DNA from: Litchfieldella xinjiangensis
GTDB lineage: Bacteria > Pseudomonadota > Gammaproteobacteria > Pseudomonadales > Halomonadaceae
Assembly: GCF_000759345.1 (NCBI RefSeq)
Contig: NZ_JPZL01000002.1
Location: forward strand, 62,001 to 126,000
Reading direction: 5' to 3'
DNA: 64,000 nucleotides
How positions within the stretch are numbered: position 1 is the first letter of the stretch; the number at the start of each line of letters is the position of its first letter. The position numbers and the translations under genes are program-made. This document shows positions 47,070-58,406 of this stretch, in pieces. The notes under the pieces are model-generated. The model made no database searches and was not told the DNA's origin. It was given only the letters and a program-made list of their open reading frames with translations.

Positions 47070-48185
47070 ATGAAGATCGCCGTGCCCAAGGAGATCAAGA
47101 ATCACGAATACCGGGTCGCACTGACACCCACCGGTGCTCGCGAGCTGTTCGATCGTGGCCATCAGGTCAAGCTCCAGACCGGTGCCGGTGAAGGTGCCGG
47201 GTTTCCCGACGCCGACTACGAGGCAGCCGGGGCGCGGATGGAAGCCGATGTCGATGCGCTCTGGTCATGGTCGGAACTGATACTCAAGGTCAAGGAGCCC
47301 CAGCCCGACGAGCTCGCTCGGTTGGATGAAGGCAAGACGCTCTTCACCTACCTGCACTTGGCAGCCGACGAAAATCTCACGCGCGGCCTGATGGAGAGCA
47401 AGGCGACCTGTATTGCCTACGAAACCATCACCAGTCCCCATGGCGGCTTGCCCCTGCTGGCGCCGATGAGCGCCGTGGCGGGACGCATGTCGGTGCAGGC
47501 GGGCGCCCATAGCCTGGAAAAGGCACAGGGCGGTGCTGGTGTGCTGCTGCCGGGTGTGCCGGGTGTACCGCCGGCGCGAGTGACCGTGATCGGGGGCGGC
47601 GTGGTCGGCGAGAATGCCGCACGCATGGCGCTGGGACTGGGGGCCGATGTGACGATCCTCGACACCTCGATTCCGCGTCTCGAGACCCTTGATCATCGCT
47701 ATCAAGGGCGCATGAAGACGGCCTTTTCCAGCGCGGATACACTCGATGAGGCGGTGCGCGAATCCGACCTGATCATCGGTGCCGTGCTCGTGCCTGGCGC
47801 CGCCGCACCTAAACTCATCACCCGCCAGCAACTTGGTGACATGAAGCCCGGCAGCGTATTGGTCGATGTGGCCATCGACCAGGGCGGCTGTTTCGAGACC
47901 AGCCGTGCCACGACCCATGCCGAACCGACCTATGTGGTCGACGGTGTCGTACATTATTGCGTGGCCAATATGCCAGGCGCGGTGGCGCGTACCTCGACCC
48001 AGGCCCTGACCAACGCCACGTTGCCGTTCGTGATGGCCTTGGCCGACAAGGGCTGGAAGCAGGCGCTTTCCGACGATCCCCACTTCCGCCCTGGGCTCAA
48101 CGTACATCAGGGTCAGGTGACGTATCCTGCCGTTGCCGAGGCGTTTGGCCTGGACAGTGCCGACCCTGCGACCCTCTTGAAATAA
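47070..48185 (+). CDS. ald: Alanine dehydrogenase
   Basis: 371 residues of the AlaDH/PNT family: [20 protein letters not shown] at the N-terminus, KVKEPQPDE (catalytic Lys region), TYLHLAADE and NAD-binding [26 protein letters not shown]. Reversible NAD-dependent deamination of alanine to pyruvate. GGAGGT is 6 bases before ATG 47070. Preceded by a hairpin region (CTTCCCG...CGGGAGG near 46987) that does not itself code for protein. Confidence 0.94.
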   Translation: MKIAVPKEIKNHEYRVALTPTGARELFDRGHQVKLQTGAGEGAGFPDADYEAAGARMEADVDALWSWSELILKVKEPQPDELARLDEGKTLFTYLHLAADENLTRGLMESKATCIAYETITSPHGGLPLLAPMSAVAGRMSVQAGAHSLEKAQGGAGVLLPGVPGVPPARVTVIGGGVVGENAARMALGLGADVTILDTSIPRLETLDHRYQGRMKTAFSSADTLDEAVRESDLIIGAVLVPGAAAPKLITRQQLGDMKPGSVLVDVAIDQGGCFETSRATTHAEPTYVVDGVVHYCVANMPGAVARTSTQALTNATLPFVMALADKGWKQALSDDPHFRPGLNVHQGQVTYPAVAEAFGLDSADPATLLK

Positions 48186-48263
48186 CTTCTCGCTGTTCGC
48201 CTTGGGCGGGGCGGCACGCTAAACTGGCGCGATTCGCATCGACAGAATCGGGCCAGTTTCTTC

Positions 48264-49277
48264 ATGACCAAGACACGCGTTCTCACCGGTATCACGACGA
48301 CCGGTACTCCGCACCTCGGCAACTATGTCGGCGCCATCAAGCCGGCCATCGCTGCCAGCCAGGATCCAAGCGTTCAATCCTATTACTTCCTTGCCGACCT
48401 GCACGCACTGATCAAGTGCCAGGATCCGCGGCGAGTTCAGGAATCACGCCTGGAAATCGCCGCCACCTGGCTGGCGCTGGGATTGGATACCGACAATGCT
48501 ATCTTCTATCGTCAGTCGGACATTACCGAAATCCCCGAGCTGACCTGGATGTTGTCGTGTGTCTGCGCCAAGGGGCTGATGAACCGTGCCCACGCCTACA
48601 AGGCCAGCGTGGCCGAGAACGAGGCGGTCGGGAATCAGGATCCCGACAAGGGCATTACCATGGGACTGTTCGGTTATCCGGTGCTGATGGCCGCTGACAT
48701 CCTGATGTTCAATGCCCACAAGGTGCCGGTGGGGCGCGACCAGATCCAGCATATCGAGATGGCCCGCGACATGGCAGGGCGCTTCAATCACCTCTACAAG
48801 GGCGACTACTTCACGCTGCCCGAGGCAGTGGTCGACGAGAAGGTCGAGGTGCTCGGTGGGCTCGACGGGCGCAAGATGTCCAAGAGCTATAACAACACCA
48901 TTCCTCTGTTCGTCTCCGAGAAGAAACTGCTCAAGCTGGTTCGCAAGATCAAGACCAATTCCCTGGAGCCCGGTGAACCCAAGGATCCGGATGGCTGCAC
49001 GCTGTTCCAGATCTACGCCGCCTTCGCCACGCCGGAAGAGACCCAGGCAATGCGCCGCCAGTATGAAGAGGGGATCGGTTGGGGCGACGCCAAGAACCAG
49101 CTCTTCGACTACCTCAACGCCCACCTGCGCGAACCGCGCGAACGCTACCTGGCATTGATGGAAGATCCCGGGCATATCGAGTCCGTGCTTGCCAAGGGTG
49201 CCGAGCGTGCACGTGCCGAAGCGGCGGCCTTGATGGACCGGTTGCGTCCTGCAGTAGGACTGGGCCGATTCGTGTAA
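48264..49277 (+). CDS. trpS: Tryptophanyl-tRNA synthetase
   Basis: 337 residues, class I synthetase. HIGH-type motif TGTPHLGNYVGAIKP and the KMSKS motif DGRKMSKSYNNTIPLF are present. Charges tRNA-Trp. The ribosome site is weak. Ends in a clear terminator. Confidence 0.96.
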   Translation: MTKTRVLTGITTTGTPHLGNYVGAIKPAIAASQDPSVQSYYFLADLHALIKCQDPRRVQESRLEIAATWLALGLDTDNAIFYRQSDITEIPELTWMLSCVCAKGLMNRAHAYKASVAENEAVGNQDPDKGITMGLFGYPVLMAADILMFNAHKVPVGRDQIQHIEMARDMAGRFNHLYKGDYFTLPEAVVDEKVEVLGGLDGRKMSKSYNNTIPLFVSEKKLLKLVRKIKTNSLEPGEPKDPDGCTLFQIYAAFATPEETQAMRRQYEEGIGWGDAKNQLFDYLNAHLREPRERYLALMEDPGHIESVLAKGAERARAEAAALMDRLRPAVGLGRFV

Positions 49278-49303
49278 ACAGCGACCGCGAAGACCGCTTC
49301 CGA

Positions 49304-49328
49304 GGCGCCCCACGGGGCGCCTTGTTTA
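49304..49328 (+). terminator. Intrinsic terminator after trpS
   Basis: 9-bp stem AGGCGCCCC/GGGGCGCCT closed by AC, then TGTTT. Confidence 0.8.
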
Positions 49329-49426
49329 TATCTATAATTGATAGTCGGTATCAGTCTTATGCATTTCCACTTGCTCAGGCCGCGGCGTAGGGTGGGCATC
49401 ATCGAGTTAACGCGACCGAGGAGAGC

Positions 49427-50629
49427 ATGATGAGCGATATCGCAGTACCGCGCCGTCCGGCGCCTACCGTCTGGGTGGCCGGCGGTTTGCTGGCGTTGGG
49501 TGCACTGAGTATTGGTGCCGTCTTCGGTTGGCGCCTCACGGGGCTCATGCTGGTAGGGGGTGCGCTGGGGCTAGTGCTCTACCATGCCGCGTTCGGTTTC
49601 ACCGCCGCTTGGCGCGTCTTCATCATCGATCGGCGAGGCCGGGGCTTGCGCGCCCAGATGCTGATGCTGGCGGTGACGGTCCTTCTGTTCTTCCCGGTCC
49701 TTGGCAACGGCACTCTGTTCGGCCAGGCGGTGAGCGGCTTTGTGGCGCCAATCGGTATTTCGGTGCTGGTCGGCGCGTTCCTGTTCGGGGTCGGCATGCA
49801 GCTTGGCGGCGGTTGTGCTTCCGGCACGTTGTTCACCGCAGGCGGGGGCAATGCGCGAATGCTGGTGACATTGGCCTTCTTCATCGTGGGCTCGCTCATC
49901 GGTACCGCGCACTTCACCTGGTGGCAGGGCCTGCCGGCCTTTGAGCCGGTCTCGGTCGTCGACACGTTCGGCGTAGCGGGCGGCCTGGTCGTCAGTCTCG
50001 GTTTGTTTGCCTTGATTGGTCTGCTGACAGTGGCCCTGGAAAAGCGTCGCCATGGCAAGCTGGAAGAGACGCCACGAGTGGATTTCGGTCATCGTCACTG
50101 GCTGACCGGTCCATGGCCGCTGCTATTCGGCGCTGTAGCTCTGGCGCTACTCAATTTCGCTACCCTCGCCTTGGCCGGTCGCCCTTGGGGCATCACTTCG
50201 GCGTTCGCCCTTTGGGGTGCCAAGGCCTTCGAGTTCCTGGGCGGCGATGTCAGCGGTTGGGGCTACTGGCAGAATCCCGGCAATGCGGCTGCACTCGATG
50301 CCAACGTCTGGCAGGACGTGACGACGGTGATGAACGTGGGGATCATGCTGGGCGCGCTGGCGGCCGCCTCATTGGCGGGACGCTTCGCTCCCAGCCTGCG
50401 CATCCCGTTGCGCTCATTGCTGGCCGCAGTCGTTGGTGGTTTGTTGCTCGGCTACGGTGCCCGGCTGGCATTCGGTTGCAATATCGGGGCGTACTTCAGC
50501 GGCATCGCTTCAGGCAGCGTGCATGGCTGGGTCTGGATGGTGGCAGCCTTCGCCGGCAATATCATGGGCACCTGGTTGAGGCCCTGGTTCTTTCAACAAC
50601 CTGCCCGGCCCGTATCGCGCAGTGGCTGA
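49427..50629 (+). CDS. YeeE/YedE-family transporter (TsuA-like, sulfur compounds)
   Basis: 400-residue polytopic protein with about ten hydrophobic segments and two internal repeats, each with a conserved Cys in GGGCASGTLFTAGG (about 125) and FGCNIGAYFSGIASGSVHGW (about 348). This is the TsuA/YeeE family, which imports thiosulfate using such cysteines. A TusA-like partner (YeeD) usually sits beside it; none is seen here. GAGGAGAG precedes the first of two ATG codons. Single gene between trpS and malic enzyme. Confidence 0.85.
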   Translation: MMSDIAVPRRPAPTVWVAGGLLALGALSIGAVFGWRLTGLMLVGGALGLVLYHAAFGFTAAWRVFIIDRRGRGLRAQMLMLAVTVLLFFPVLGNGTLFGQAVSGFVAPIGISVLVGAFLFGVGMQLGGGCASGTLFTAGGGNARMLVTLAFFIVGSLIGTAHFTWWQGLPAFEPVSVVDTFGVAGGLVVSLGLFALIGLLTVALEKRRHGKLEETPRVDFGHRHWLTGPWPLLFGAVALALLNFATLALAGRPWGITSAFALWGAKAFEFLGGDVSGWGYWQNPGNAAALDANVWQDVTTVMNVGIMLGALAAASLAGRFAPSLRIPLRSLLAAVVGGLLLGYGARLAFGCNIGAYFSGIASGSVHGWVWMVAAFAGNIMGTWLRPWFFQQPARPVSRSG

Positions 50630-50743
50630 GGCGCATATCATGGCGCGCCGGACATGAGCGCGCCGGGCCAGACATGCTAAAGTGACGCCATTCATGGCGC
50701 CGCCAGAGCGCCACATGACTCCGCCAACCGCACGAGAGACGAG

Positions 50744-52423
50744 ATGAACGATTTCCCCAAGCGTCCGCTGTATGTGCCCTATGCCGGGCCCTCGTTACTG
50801 GAAATGCCACTGCTCAACAAGGGGAGCGCCTTTACGCTCCAGGAGCGCATCGCTTTCAACCTCGTCGGCTTGTTGCCCCACAATGTCGAGAGCATCGAAG
50901 AGCAGGCCGAACGGGCCTATCGCCAGTATCGGTTATGCACCACGGATCTGGATCGTCACATCTATCTGCGCGCCATCCAGGATGACAATGAGACGTTGTT
51001 CTTCCGCCTGCTCGAAGAGCATCTCGAAGAGATGCTGCCGATCATCTATACCCCGACGGTCGGCGAAGCGTGCGAGGAATTCTCGAACATCTACCGCAAC
51101 CACCGTGGGCTGTTCGTCTCCTATCCGCACCGCGAACACCTCGACGATATCCTGCGCAGCGCCACCAAGGACAAGGTCAAGGTGATCGTGGTCACCGACG
51201 GCGAACGTATCCTGGGGCTTGGCGATCAAGGGATCGGGGGTATGGGTATCCCTATCGGAAAGCTGTCGCTGTATACCGCATGCGGCGGTATCAGCCCGGC
51301 CTATACGCTGCCGATCATGATCGACGTGGGCACCAATAACCAGGCGCTGCTCGACGATCCCATGTACATGGGCTGGCGCCATCAGCGAATCTCGCAAGAT
51401 GAATACAATGCCTTCATGGCCGACTTCATCGCTGCCGTGAAGCGTCGCTGGCCTAACGTGCTGTTGCAGTTCGAGGACTTCGCCCAGTCCAATGCCATGC
51501 CCCTGCTCGAGCGTTACCGTGACGAGCTCTGCTGCTTCAATGACGATATCCAGGGCACGGCGGCGGTCTGTGTCGGTACGTTGCTGGCGGCCTGCAAGGC
51601 CAAGGACGAGAAGGTCAGCGAACAGCGCGTCGCTTTCGTGGGCGCCGGCTCGGCAGGCTGTGGTATCGCCGAGCAGATCGTCGTGGCGATGCAGGAAGAG
51701 GGGCTTAGCGAATCCCAGGCACGTGCCCAGATATTCATGGTCGACCGCTATGGTCTGCTGACCACCGACTTGAACGGGCTCTACGATTTCCAGGCACGCC
51801 TGGCGCACGATCCCGCCGCGGTAGCCGATTGGGGGGATCGCAGCCTGCTCGATGTGGTGCGTCACGCCAAACCCACCGTACTGATTGGCGTCTCGGGGCA
51901 ACGTGGTCTGTTCTCTCGGGAGGTGATCGAGGCGCTGCAGGAGGGATGTCCGCAGCCTTTGGTCATGCCATTGTCAAACCCGACCTCACGGGTCGAGGCG
52001 ACGCCCCAGGACATCCTGACCTGGACCCAGGGTCGCGCCCTGGTGGCGACCGGTAGCCCGTTCAAGCCGGTCTCGCTGGAAGGTGAAACCTACCCCATTG
52101 CCCAATGCAACAACGCCTACATCTTCCCCGGCATCGGCCTGGGTGTGGTGGCTTCGGGGGCTACGCGGATTACCGATGCGATGCTGATGGCCGCTTCGAA
52201 CGCGCTGGCCAATGGCGCGCCAATAGTGAAGCACGGCGAGGGCGCGCTGCTTCCGGCGCTCTCCGATATTCGCGAGATCAGCAAGGCGATCGCCTTCGAC
52301 GTGGCCAAGCAGGCCCAGGAGGATGGTGTGGCGCTGCGCAGTGACGATGAAACCCTGAGGGAGGCCATCGAGTACCATTTCTGGTACCCGCGTTATCGCG
52401 ACTACCGCCGCAAGGCGTTCTAA
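50744..52423 (+). CDS. maeA: NAD-dependent malic enzyme
   Basis: 559 residues, E. coli MaeA type (565). Signatures: [43 protein letters not shown] (the malic-enzyme signature), [16 protein letters not shown] and a nucleotide-binding [15 protein letters not shown], with [11 protein letters not shown]. Converts malate to pyruvate with NAD. Ends in a strong terminator shared with convergent acnA. Confidence 0.94.
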   Translation: MNDFPKRPLYVPYAGPSLLEMPLLNKGSAFTLQERIAFNLVGLLPHNVESIEEQAERAYRQYRLCTTDLDRHIYLRAIQDDNETLFFRLLEEHLEEMLPIIYTPTVGEACEEFSNIYRNHRGLFVSYPHREHLDDILRSATKDKVKVIVVTDGERILGLGDQGIGGMGIPIGKLSLYTACGGISPAYTLPIMIDVGTNNQALLDDPMYMGWRHQRISQDEYNAFMADFIAAVKRRWPNVLLQFEDFAQSNAMPLLERYRDELCCFNDDIQGTAAVCVGTLLAACKAKDEKVSEQRVAFVGAGSAGCGIAEQIVVAMQEEGLSESQARAQIFMVDRYGLLTTDLNGLYDFQARLAHDPAAVADWGDRSLLDVVRHAKPTVLIGVSGQRGLFSREVIEALQEGCPQPLVMPLSNPTSRVEATPQDILTWTQGRALVATGSPFKPVSLEGETYPIAQCNNAYIFPGIGLGVVASGATRITDAMLMAASNALANGAPIVKHGEGALLPALSDIREISKAIAFDVAKQAQEDGVALRSDDETLREAIEYHFWYPRYRDYRRKAF

Positions 52424-52470
52424 GCGCGCTCCTGCATAGTGCCCCGGCAGCAATGGATAAGCAGCATAAG

Positions 52471-52500
52471 AAAGGCCCCGCCAATTGGCGGGGCCTTTTT
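52471..52500. terminator. Bidirectional terminator between maeA and acnA
   Basis: 12-bp perfect stem AAAGGCCCCGCC/GGCGGGGCCTTT with AATT loop and a T run. Confidence 0.92.
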
Positions 52501-52523
52501 CGATGCTGGATGAAAAGTGGCGA

Positions 52524-55268
52524 TCAAGCCGAGCCAATCATCTTGCGCAGCACATAGTGCAGGATGCCGCCGTGGCGATAGTATTCCAGCTCGTTGGCGG
52601 TATCGATCCGGCACAGGGCCTCGATCTTCTTCTCACCCTTGTCGGACTTGATGGTCACGTTGACCTGCCCGCCCGGGGTCAGGTCGGCGATCCCATCGAT
52701 GGAGACCTCCTCATCCCCGGTCAGACCGAGCGACTTGCGGTCCTCTCCCTCGGGGAACTGAAGCGGTACCACGCCCATGCCGATCAGGTTGGAGCGGTGG
52801 ATACGCTCATAGGACTCGGCGAGTACCGCACGGACGCCGAGCAGACGCGTGCCCTTGGCGGCCCAGTCACGTGAGGAGCCAGTGCCGTATTCCTTGCCGG
52901 CAATCACGACCAGGGGGCGACCTTCCTCGGCATACTTCATTGCCGCATCGTAGATCGCCATCTGTTCGTCGCTCGGCACGTGGCGGGTGTAGCCGCCTTC
53001 GACCCCGTCGAGCATCTCGTTGCGGATACGCACGTTGGCGAAGGTACCGCGCATCATGACTTCGTGGTTACCGCGACGAGAGCCATAGGAGTTGAAGTCC
53101 ATCGGCTTGACGCCGTGCTCCTGCAGGTAGCGACCTGCAGGGCTGTCGGGCTTGATGGCACCCGCCGGCGAGATATGATCGGTGGTCACCGAGTCGCCTA
53201 GCATGGCCAGCACGCGTGCGTTTTCTACATCCTGCAGCGGCTCCGGCTCTCTGCCCATACCCTCGAAGAACGGCGGGTGCTGGATATACGTGGAATCCTC
53301 GGACCATTGATAAACCTGGCTCTGGGGCACGTCGATGGCTTTCCACACCTCGTCGCCCTCGAAGACCTCGGCATACTCCTTGCGGTACATCTCGGTGCGG
53401 ACCTTCTCGACCGCCTCGGCAATTTCCGCCTGGCTGGGCCAGATATCCTGAAGATATACCGGCTTGCCGTCCTTGCCTTCGCCAAGGGGCTCCTTGGAGA
53501 TGTCCAGGCGCACGTTCCCGGCCAGGGCATAAGCGACGACCAGGGGCGGAGAGGCGAGCCAGTTGGTCTTGACCAGCGGATGCACGCGTCCTTCGAAGTT
53601 ACGGTTCCCCGACAGCACCGAGGCCACGGTCAGGTCGCCGTCCTCGATGGCCTTTTCGATCGGTGGCAGCAGCGGCCCTGAGTTGCCGATACACGTGGTA
53701 CAACCGTAGCCGACCAGGTTGAAGCCCAGCGCATTCAGGTCGTCCTGGAACCCGCCGGCAGCCAGGTAGTCCGTAACGACCTTGGAGCCCGGAGCCAGCG
53801 AGGTCTTCACCCAAGGCTTGGTATCGAGACCTTTTTCCACCGCCTTGCGGGCCAACAACCCGGCAGCCATCATCACGCTGGGGTTGGAGGTGTTGGTACA
53901 GGAAGTGATCGCGGCAATCACTACCGCGCCCGGGTTGAGCTTGAAGGTCGAGCCCTCGACATCGACGTCCTGGCTATCGTGGTGTTCGAAATGCTCGTGG
54001 GTCCCCACGGGCATCTGTCCGCCTTCCGAATCGAACTTGCCGCGTGCGGTGGCGGAGGCCTCTGCAGCGTCGTCACCCATCAAATTCTCGAAGGTCGACT
54101 TCATGTCGGACAGGGCGACGCGATCCTGGGGACGCTTGGGTCCGGCCAGGCTGGCCTCGACATCACCCATGTCCAGTTGCAGGGTGTCGCTGAATACCGG
54201 CTCGGCACCGGGCTTGCGCCACAGGTCCTGTTCCTTGCAGTAGGCTTCGACCAGCGCTACTTCCTCGTCGCTGCGGCCTGTCAGGCGCAGGTAGTTGAGC
54301 GTCTCGTCGTCGACCGGGAAGAAGCCGCAGGTCGCACCGTATTCAGGGGCCATGTTGGCGATCGTGGCACGGTCGGCCAGTGGCAGGTCGTCCAGGCCGT
54401 CGCCATAGAATTCGACGAACTTGCCCACCACGCCTTTCTGACGAAGCATCTGGGTGACGGTAAGTACCAGGTCGGTGGCGGTAATGCCTTCCCGCAGCTT
54501 GCCGGTGAGCTTGAAGCCGACGACTTCGGGAATCAGCATCGAGACCGGCTGGCCCAGCATGGCGGCTTCCGCCTCGATACCACCCACGCCCCAGCCGAGT
54601 ACGCCAAGGCCGTTGATCATGGTGGTATGCGAATCGGTGCCGACCAGGGTATCGGGGTAGGCGAACGACTTTCCGTCCTCTTCCTTGACCCAGACGGTCT
54701 TGCCTAGATACTCAAGGTTGACCTGGTGACAGATACCGGTGCCGGGGGGAACCACGCGGAAGTTGTCGAAGGCGTCCTGTCCCCAGCGCAGGAACTCGTA
54801 ACGTTCACGGTTACGGTCCATCTCGATGGCGACGTTATCGCGAAACGCGCTGGGATCCCCATACTTGTCGACCATCACCGAGTGGTCGATGACCAGGTCG
54901 ACCGGGGACAGCGGGTTGATGCGCGACGGATCTTCGCCCAGCTTCTCGACAGCGGCCCGCATCGAGGCCAGGTCGACGACACCGGGAACGCCCGTGAAGT
55001 CCTGCATCAATACCCGGGCGGGACGATAGCCGATCTCGCGGGTCGAACGCGCTTCCTGCTGCCAGTCGACCAGGGCCTGCATATCCTCGCGAGACACGCT
55101 TTCGTCATCGGCAAAGCGAAGTTGATTCTCGAGCAGGATCTTGAGAGTGACCGGAAGGCGCTGGATGTCCCCCAAGGCCTCGGCCGCCTTGGGCAGGCTG
55201 TAATAATGATATTCGCGCTCGCCCACGGTCAGGCTAGCGAGCGTGTTCGGTGCGGAATCGGCACTCAT
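52524..55268 (-). CDS. acnA: Aconitate hydratase AcnA
   Basis: 914-residue monomeric aconitase of the AcnA/IRP type. Iron-sulfur ligands are in SCTNTSNPSVM and CTTCIGNSGPL. Motifs VGTDSHTTMINGLGVLGWGVGG and the C-terminal AGKEYGTGSSRDWAAKG are intact. Interconverts citrate and isocitrate in the TCA cycle. GAGGAGA precedes ATG 55268. The gene is separated by 387 bases from the divergent peroxiredoxin gene. Confidence 0.96.
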   Translation of the reverse strand: MSADSAPNTLASLTVGEREYHYYSLPKAAEALGDIQRLPVTLKILLENQLRFADDESVSREDMQALVDWQQEARSTREIGYRPARVLMQDFTGVPGVVDLASMRAAVEKLGEDPSRINPLSPVDLVIDHSVMVDKYGDPSAFRDNVAIEMDRNRERYEFLRWGQDAFDNFRVVPPGTGICHQVNLEYLGKTVWVKEEDGKSFAYPDTLVGTDSHTTMINGLGVLGWGVGGIEAEAAMLGQPVSMLIPEVVGFKLTGKLREGITATDLVLTVTQMLRQKGVVGKFVEFYGDGLDDLPLADRATIANMAPEYGATCGFFPVDDETLNYLRLTGRSDEEVALVEAYCKEQDLWRKPGAEPVFSDTLQLDMGDVEASLAGPKRPQDRVALSDMKSTFENLMGDDAAEASATARGKFDSEGGQMPVGTHEHFEHHDSQDVDVEGSTFKLNPGAVVIAAITSCTNTSNPSVMMAAGLLARKAVEKGLDTKPWVKTSLAPGSKVVTDYLAAGGFQDDLNALGFNLVGYGCTTCIGNSGPLLPPIEKAIEDGDLTVASVLSGNRNFEGRVHPLVKTNWLASPPLVVAYALAGNVRLDISKEPLGEGKDGKPVYLQDIWPSQAEIAEAVEKVRTEMYRKEYAEVFEGDEVWKAIDVPQSQVYQWSEDSTYIQHPPFFEGMGREPEPLQDVENARVLAMLGDSVTTDHISPAGAIKPDSPAGRYLQEHGVKPMDFNSYGSRRGNHEVMMRGTFANVRIRNEMLDGVEGGYTRHVPSDEQMAIYDAAMKYAEEGRPLVVIAGKEYGTGSSRDWAAKGTRLLGVRAVLAESYERIHRSNLIGMGVVPLQFPEGEDRKSLGLTGDEEVSIDGIADLTPGGQVNVTIKSDKGEKKIEALCRIDTANELEYYRHGGILHYVLRKMIGSA

Positions 55269-55655
55269 GGTCTTCTCCTCGTGACGGTGAAGTCATGTAC
55301 GGTGGGGCTTCCTGCCCCGGACCATAACCCATGACCTTACACATGGTCATCATAGTTGCAGTTTTCAAGCAACGCTGCGCTGCGCCCGGTCTGGCAGCGT
55401 TGTTCTGGCACGGCGGACGACTGGCGAGTTCGTGCGTCAATGGCTCGCTGTCTTCGCAAGTTCCTTGAAAGCATGGCACACAGCCCCCATCTCGCATAAT
55501 TCTGGCAATGGCTCGACAGGGCATGTGGGGCCGGGGCATAGCCGTGGCCTATGACAGCCATTGGGCATATCGAATTGCAGAATACCGGTACCGGACTTTA
55601 GTCTAGGGCCGTTTAATTCCCCCGTTATCCACTCTTTCGTAGAAAGGAGCGTTAC
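55269..55655. other. Divergent regulatory region acnA / peroxiredoxin, no gene seen
   Basis: 387 bases with no coding signal that I can support. Contains dyads ATGACC-N8-GGTCAT (55331-55350) and GTTGC-N9-GCAAC (55355-55373) in the acnA upstream part, and AAAGGAG directly before the peroxiredoxin start. No convincing OxyR site recognised. Promoters must lie here but cannot be fixed by eye. Confidence 0.5.
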
Positions 55656-56258
55656 ATGAGCGTGTTGGTTGGTCGTCAAGCCCCCGATTTCGAAGCTGCT
55701 GCCGTGCTAGGCAATGGCGAGATCGTCGAGAATTTCAAGCTGTCCGACAGCAACGGTAAAATGCGCGTGCTGTTTTTCTGGCCGCTGGATTTCACCTTCG
55801 TTTGCCCGTCGGAAATCATTGCCCATGACAACCGTCTGCAGCAGTTCAAGGAACTGGGTGTCGAGGTGATCGGTGCTTCCATCGACTCACAGTTCACCCA
55901 CCACGCCTGGCGCAAGACCTCGCCCGACCGTGGCGGTATCGGTGAAGTCGGCTTCCCGATCGTTGCTGACGTCAAGCACGAGATTACCCAGGCCTACGGC
56001 ATCGAGCATCCGGAAGCGGGTGTCGCCATGCGTGCCTCGTTCCTGATCGACGAGCAGGGTGTCGTCCAGCACCAGACCGTCAACAACCTGCCGCTGGGTC
56101 GTAACGTCGACGAAATGCTGCGCATGGTCAAGGCGCTGCAGCACCACCAGAAGCACGGTGAAGTCTGCCCGGCAGGCTGGGACGAAGGTCAGGAAGGTAT
56201 GAAGGACACCGCGGAAGGCGTCGCCAAGTACCTGGGCAGCCACTCCAAGGACCTGTAA
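55656..56258 (+). CDS. 2-Cys peroxiredoxin (AhpC/Prx1 group)
   Basis: 200 residues. Peroxidatic Cys50 in DFTFVCPSEI, resolving Cys171 in HGEVCPAGW, and GGIG loop. Reduces hydrogen peroxide and organic hydroperoxides. The next gene on the same strand, trxB, is a plausible electron supplier through thioredoxin, and suggests a functional pair, although a terminator lies between. ATG at 55656 follows AAAGGAG. Confidence 0.93.
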   Translation: MSVLVGRQAPDFEAAAVLGNGEIVENFKLSDSNGKMRVLFFWPLDFTFVCPSEIIAHDNRLQQFKELGVEVIGASIDSQFTHHAWRKTSPDRGGIGEVGFPIVADVKHEITQAYGIEHPEAGVAMRASFLIDEQGVVQHQTVNNLPLGRNVDEMLRMVKALQHHQKHGEVCPAGWDEGQEGMKDTAEGVAKYLGSHSKDL

Positions 56259-56274
56259 GCCAAGCGACTGATAC

Positions 56275-56304
56275 GAGGCGGCCCCAAGGGCCGCCTCTTT
56301 CGTT
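56275..56304 (+). terminator. Intrinsic terminator after the peroxiredoxin gene
   Basis: 10-bp stem GAGGCGGCCC/GGGCCGCCTC, 3-base loop, followed by TTTCGTT. Confidence 0.85.
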
Positions 56305-56364
56305 GCGACCCTTCTGTGGGGCGCATTACGCTATTTCGCCTGATAAACTACGGTCGCCCGTTAA

Positions 56365-57414
<1,050 letters not shown>

Positions 57415-57430
57415 AACCTGCCTTCGTCGC

Positions 57431-57454
57431 AAAGCCCACCGCACGGTGGGCTTT
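57431..57454. terminator. Bidirectional terminator between trxB and slyX
   Basis: 10-11-bp stem AAAGCCCACCG/CGGTGGGCTTT, with A/T ends on both sides, between convergent genes. Confidence 0.8.
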
Positions 57455-57492
57455 AATGTATGGAACGTCCGGCCTTCCGGGTGTCGATCAGT

Positions 57493-57774
57493 TCAGTAAT
57501 GCGGTGGCACCTCATTCTCGGCTCGATAGTCGCTGTCTTCCGAAGTAGCGTTGATCGCCTGGTGCTGTTCACGAAGTCGCTGGCCCATCAGCTCGCTCAT
57601 GCGCTCCAGCTGGGCGAGGCGACGTTCCTGGGCCGCCACGGCCTTGTCCAGACTCTCAAGCCAATGTTCCTGATAGGCAATACGACTCTCGAGGTCGTCC
57701 AGCCGCGCGCGGTCGTGCGCGAGCGAGCCTGATTGCGGCGTGATAGAATCATCGGGTTGTGTGTTGCCATTCAT
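57493..57774 (-). CDS. slyX: SlyX family coiled-coil protein
   Basis: 93 residues. Coiled coil [33 protein letters not shown] and the C-terminal PPHY ending that marks SlyX. Role unknown. ATG at 57774 with AAGGTG; a longer in-frame start upstream overlaps the region before the cold-shock gene. N-terminal 18 residues are poorly conserved in the family. Confidence 0.88.
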   Translation of the reverse strand: MNGNTQPDDSITPQSGSLAHDRARLDDLESRIAYQEHWLESLDKAVAAQERRLAQLERMSELMGQRLREQHQAINATSEDSDYRAENEVPPHY

Positions 57775-57878
57775 CGCGACACCTTCGCTGTAATCAATCG
57801 GTGCCCTGCGCTTTATCACGTCAGGGCCTTTATCGTGTTCGTCATCCCTTACCAAACACAAGAGAGAATCCTAGGTCC

Positions 57879-58340
57879 ATGAATCGAAAGGTCTTGCTTC
57901 GTTGTAGTCTGGTTAGTCTGTTGTTCGCCATTCCCGCGCCGCTACTGCTTGCCTTGTGCGTCTCCTTCACCGGCGGTTCGTCGTTTGGCGAATTGCTGTC
58001 GGCGCTCGCCGAGGATCGCCTCAGTGTCTACCTGGCCGTGGTGATTGGCGTATTCCTGACGTTACTCTTCGCCACCCTGACGCTGAATTGGGTCAAGCCG
58101 ACGTTCACTGCCTACGCCGAGGTCGAGGACGACGACCGTGAGCTTGGCGAGGTGAAGTGGTTCAACGTCAACAAGGGGTACGGTTTCATCACCCGTGAAG
58201 GTGGGGAGGATGTCTTCGTCCACTTCCGAGCCATCCGTGGCAAGGGGCACCGGACCCTCGCCGAGGGGCAGAAGGTGCGCTACTACGTGATCGAGAATGA
58301 GCGTGGATTGCAAGCCGACGACGTCACTGTCATTACCTGA
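57879..58340 (+). CDS. Membrane-anchored cold-shock-domain protein
   Basis: 153 residues. Two hydrophobic segments (about 5-30 and 48-70) precede a cold-shock domain (about 86-153) with RNP1 KGYGFI and RNP2 VFVHF, plus [13 protein letters not shown]. The CSD binds single-stranded RNA or DNA. The fold is at the cytoplasmic side if the N-terminus is inside. Cytosolic cold-shock proteins are about 70 residues; here the anchor places nucleic-acid binding at the membrane. ATG at 57879 is fixed by [15 protein letters not shown], starting just before the first helix. Function unknown. Confidence 0.85.
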   Translation: MNRKVLLRCSLVSLLFAIPAPLLLALCVSFTGGSSFGELLSALAEDRLSVYLAVVIGVFLTLLFATLTLNWVKPTFTAYAEVEDDDRELGEVKWFNVNKGYGFITREGGEDVFVHFRAIRGKGHRTLAEGQKVRYYVIENERGLQADDVTVIT

Positions 58341-58368
58341 CGCTCTGCCCGAGACGCTCGTGTCAGAC

Positions 58369-58400
58369 AATCGCCCGCCGGGGAGACCCGGCGGGCGATT
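58369..58400. terminator. Bidirectional terminator after the cold-shock gene
   Basis: 14-bp perfect stem AATCGCCCGCCGGG/CCCGGCGGGCGATT with GAGA tetraloop, between convergent genes. Confidence 0.9.
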
Positions 58401-58406
58401 TCATTG

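Noticed and set aside
55622-55631. DnaA-box-like TTATCCACT near the peroxiredoxin start
   Set aside because: One mismatch to consensus and isolated; expected by chance.
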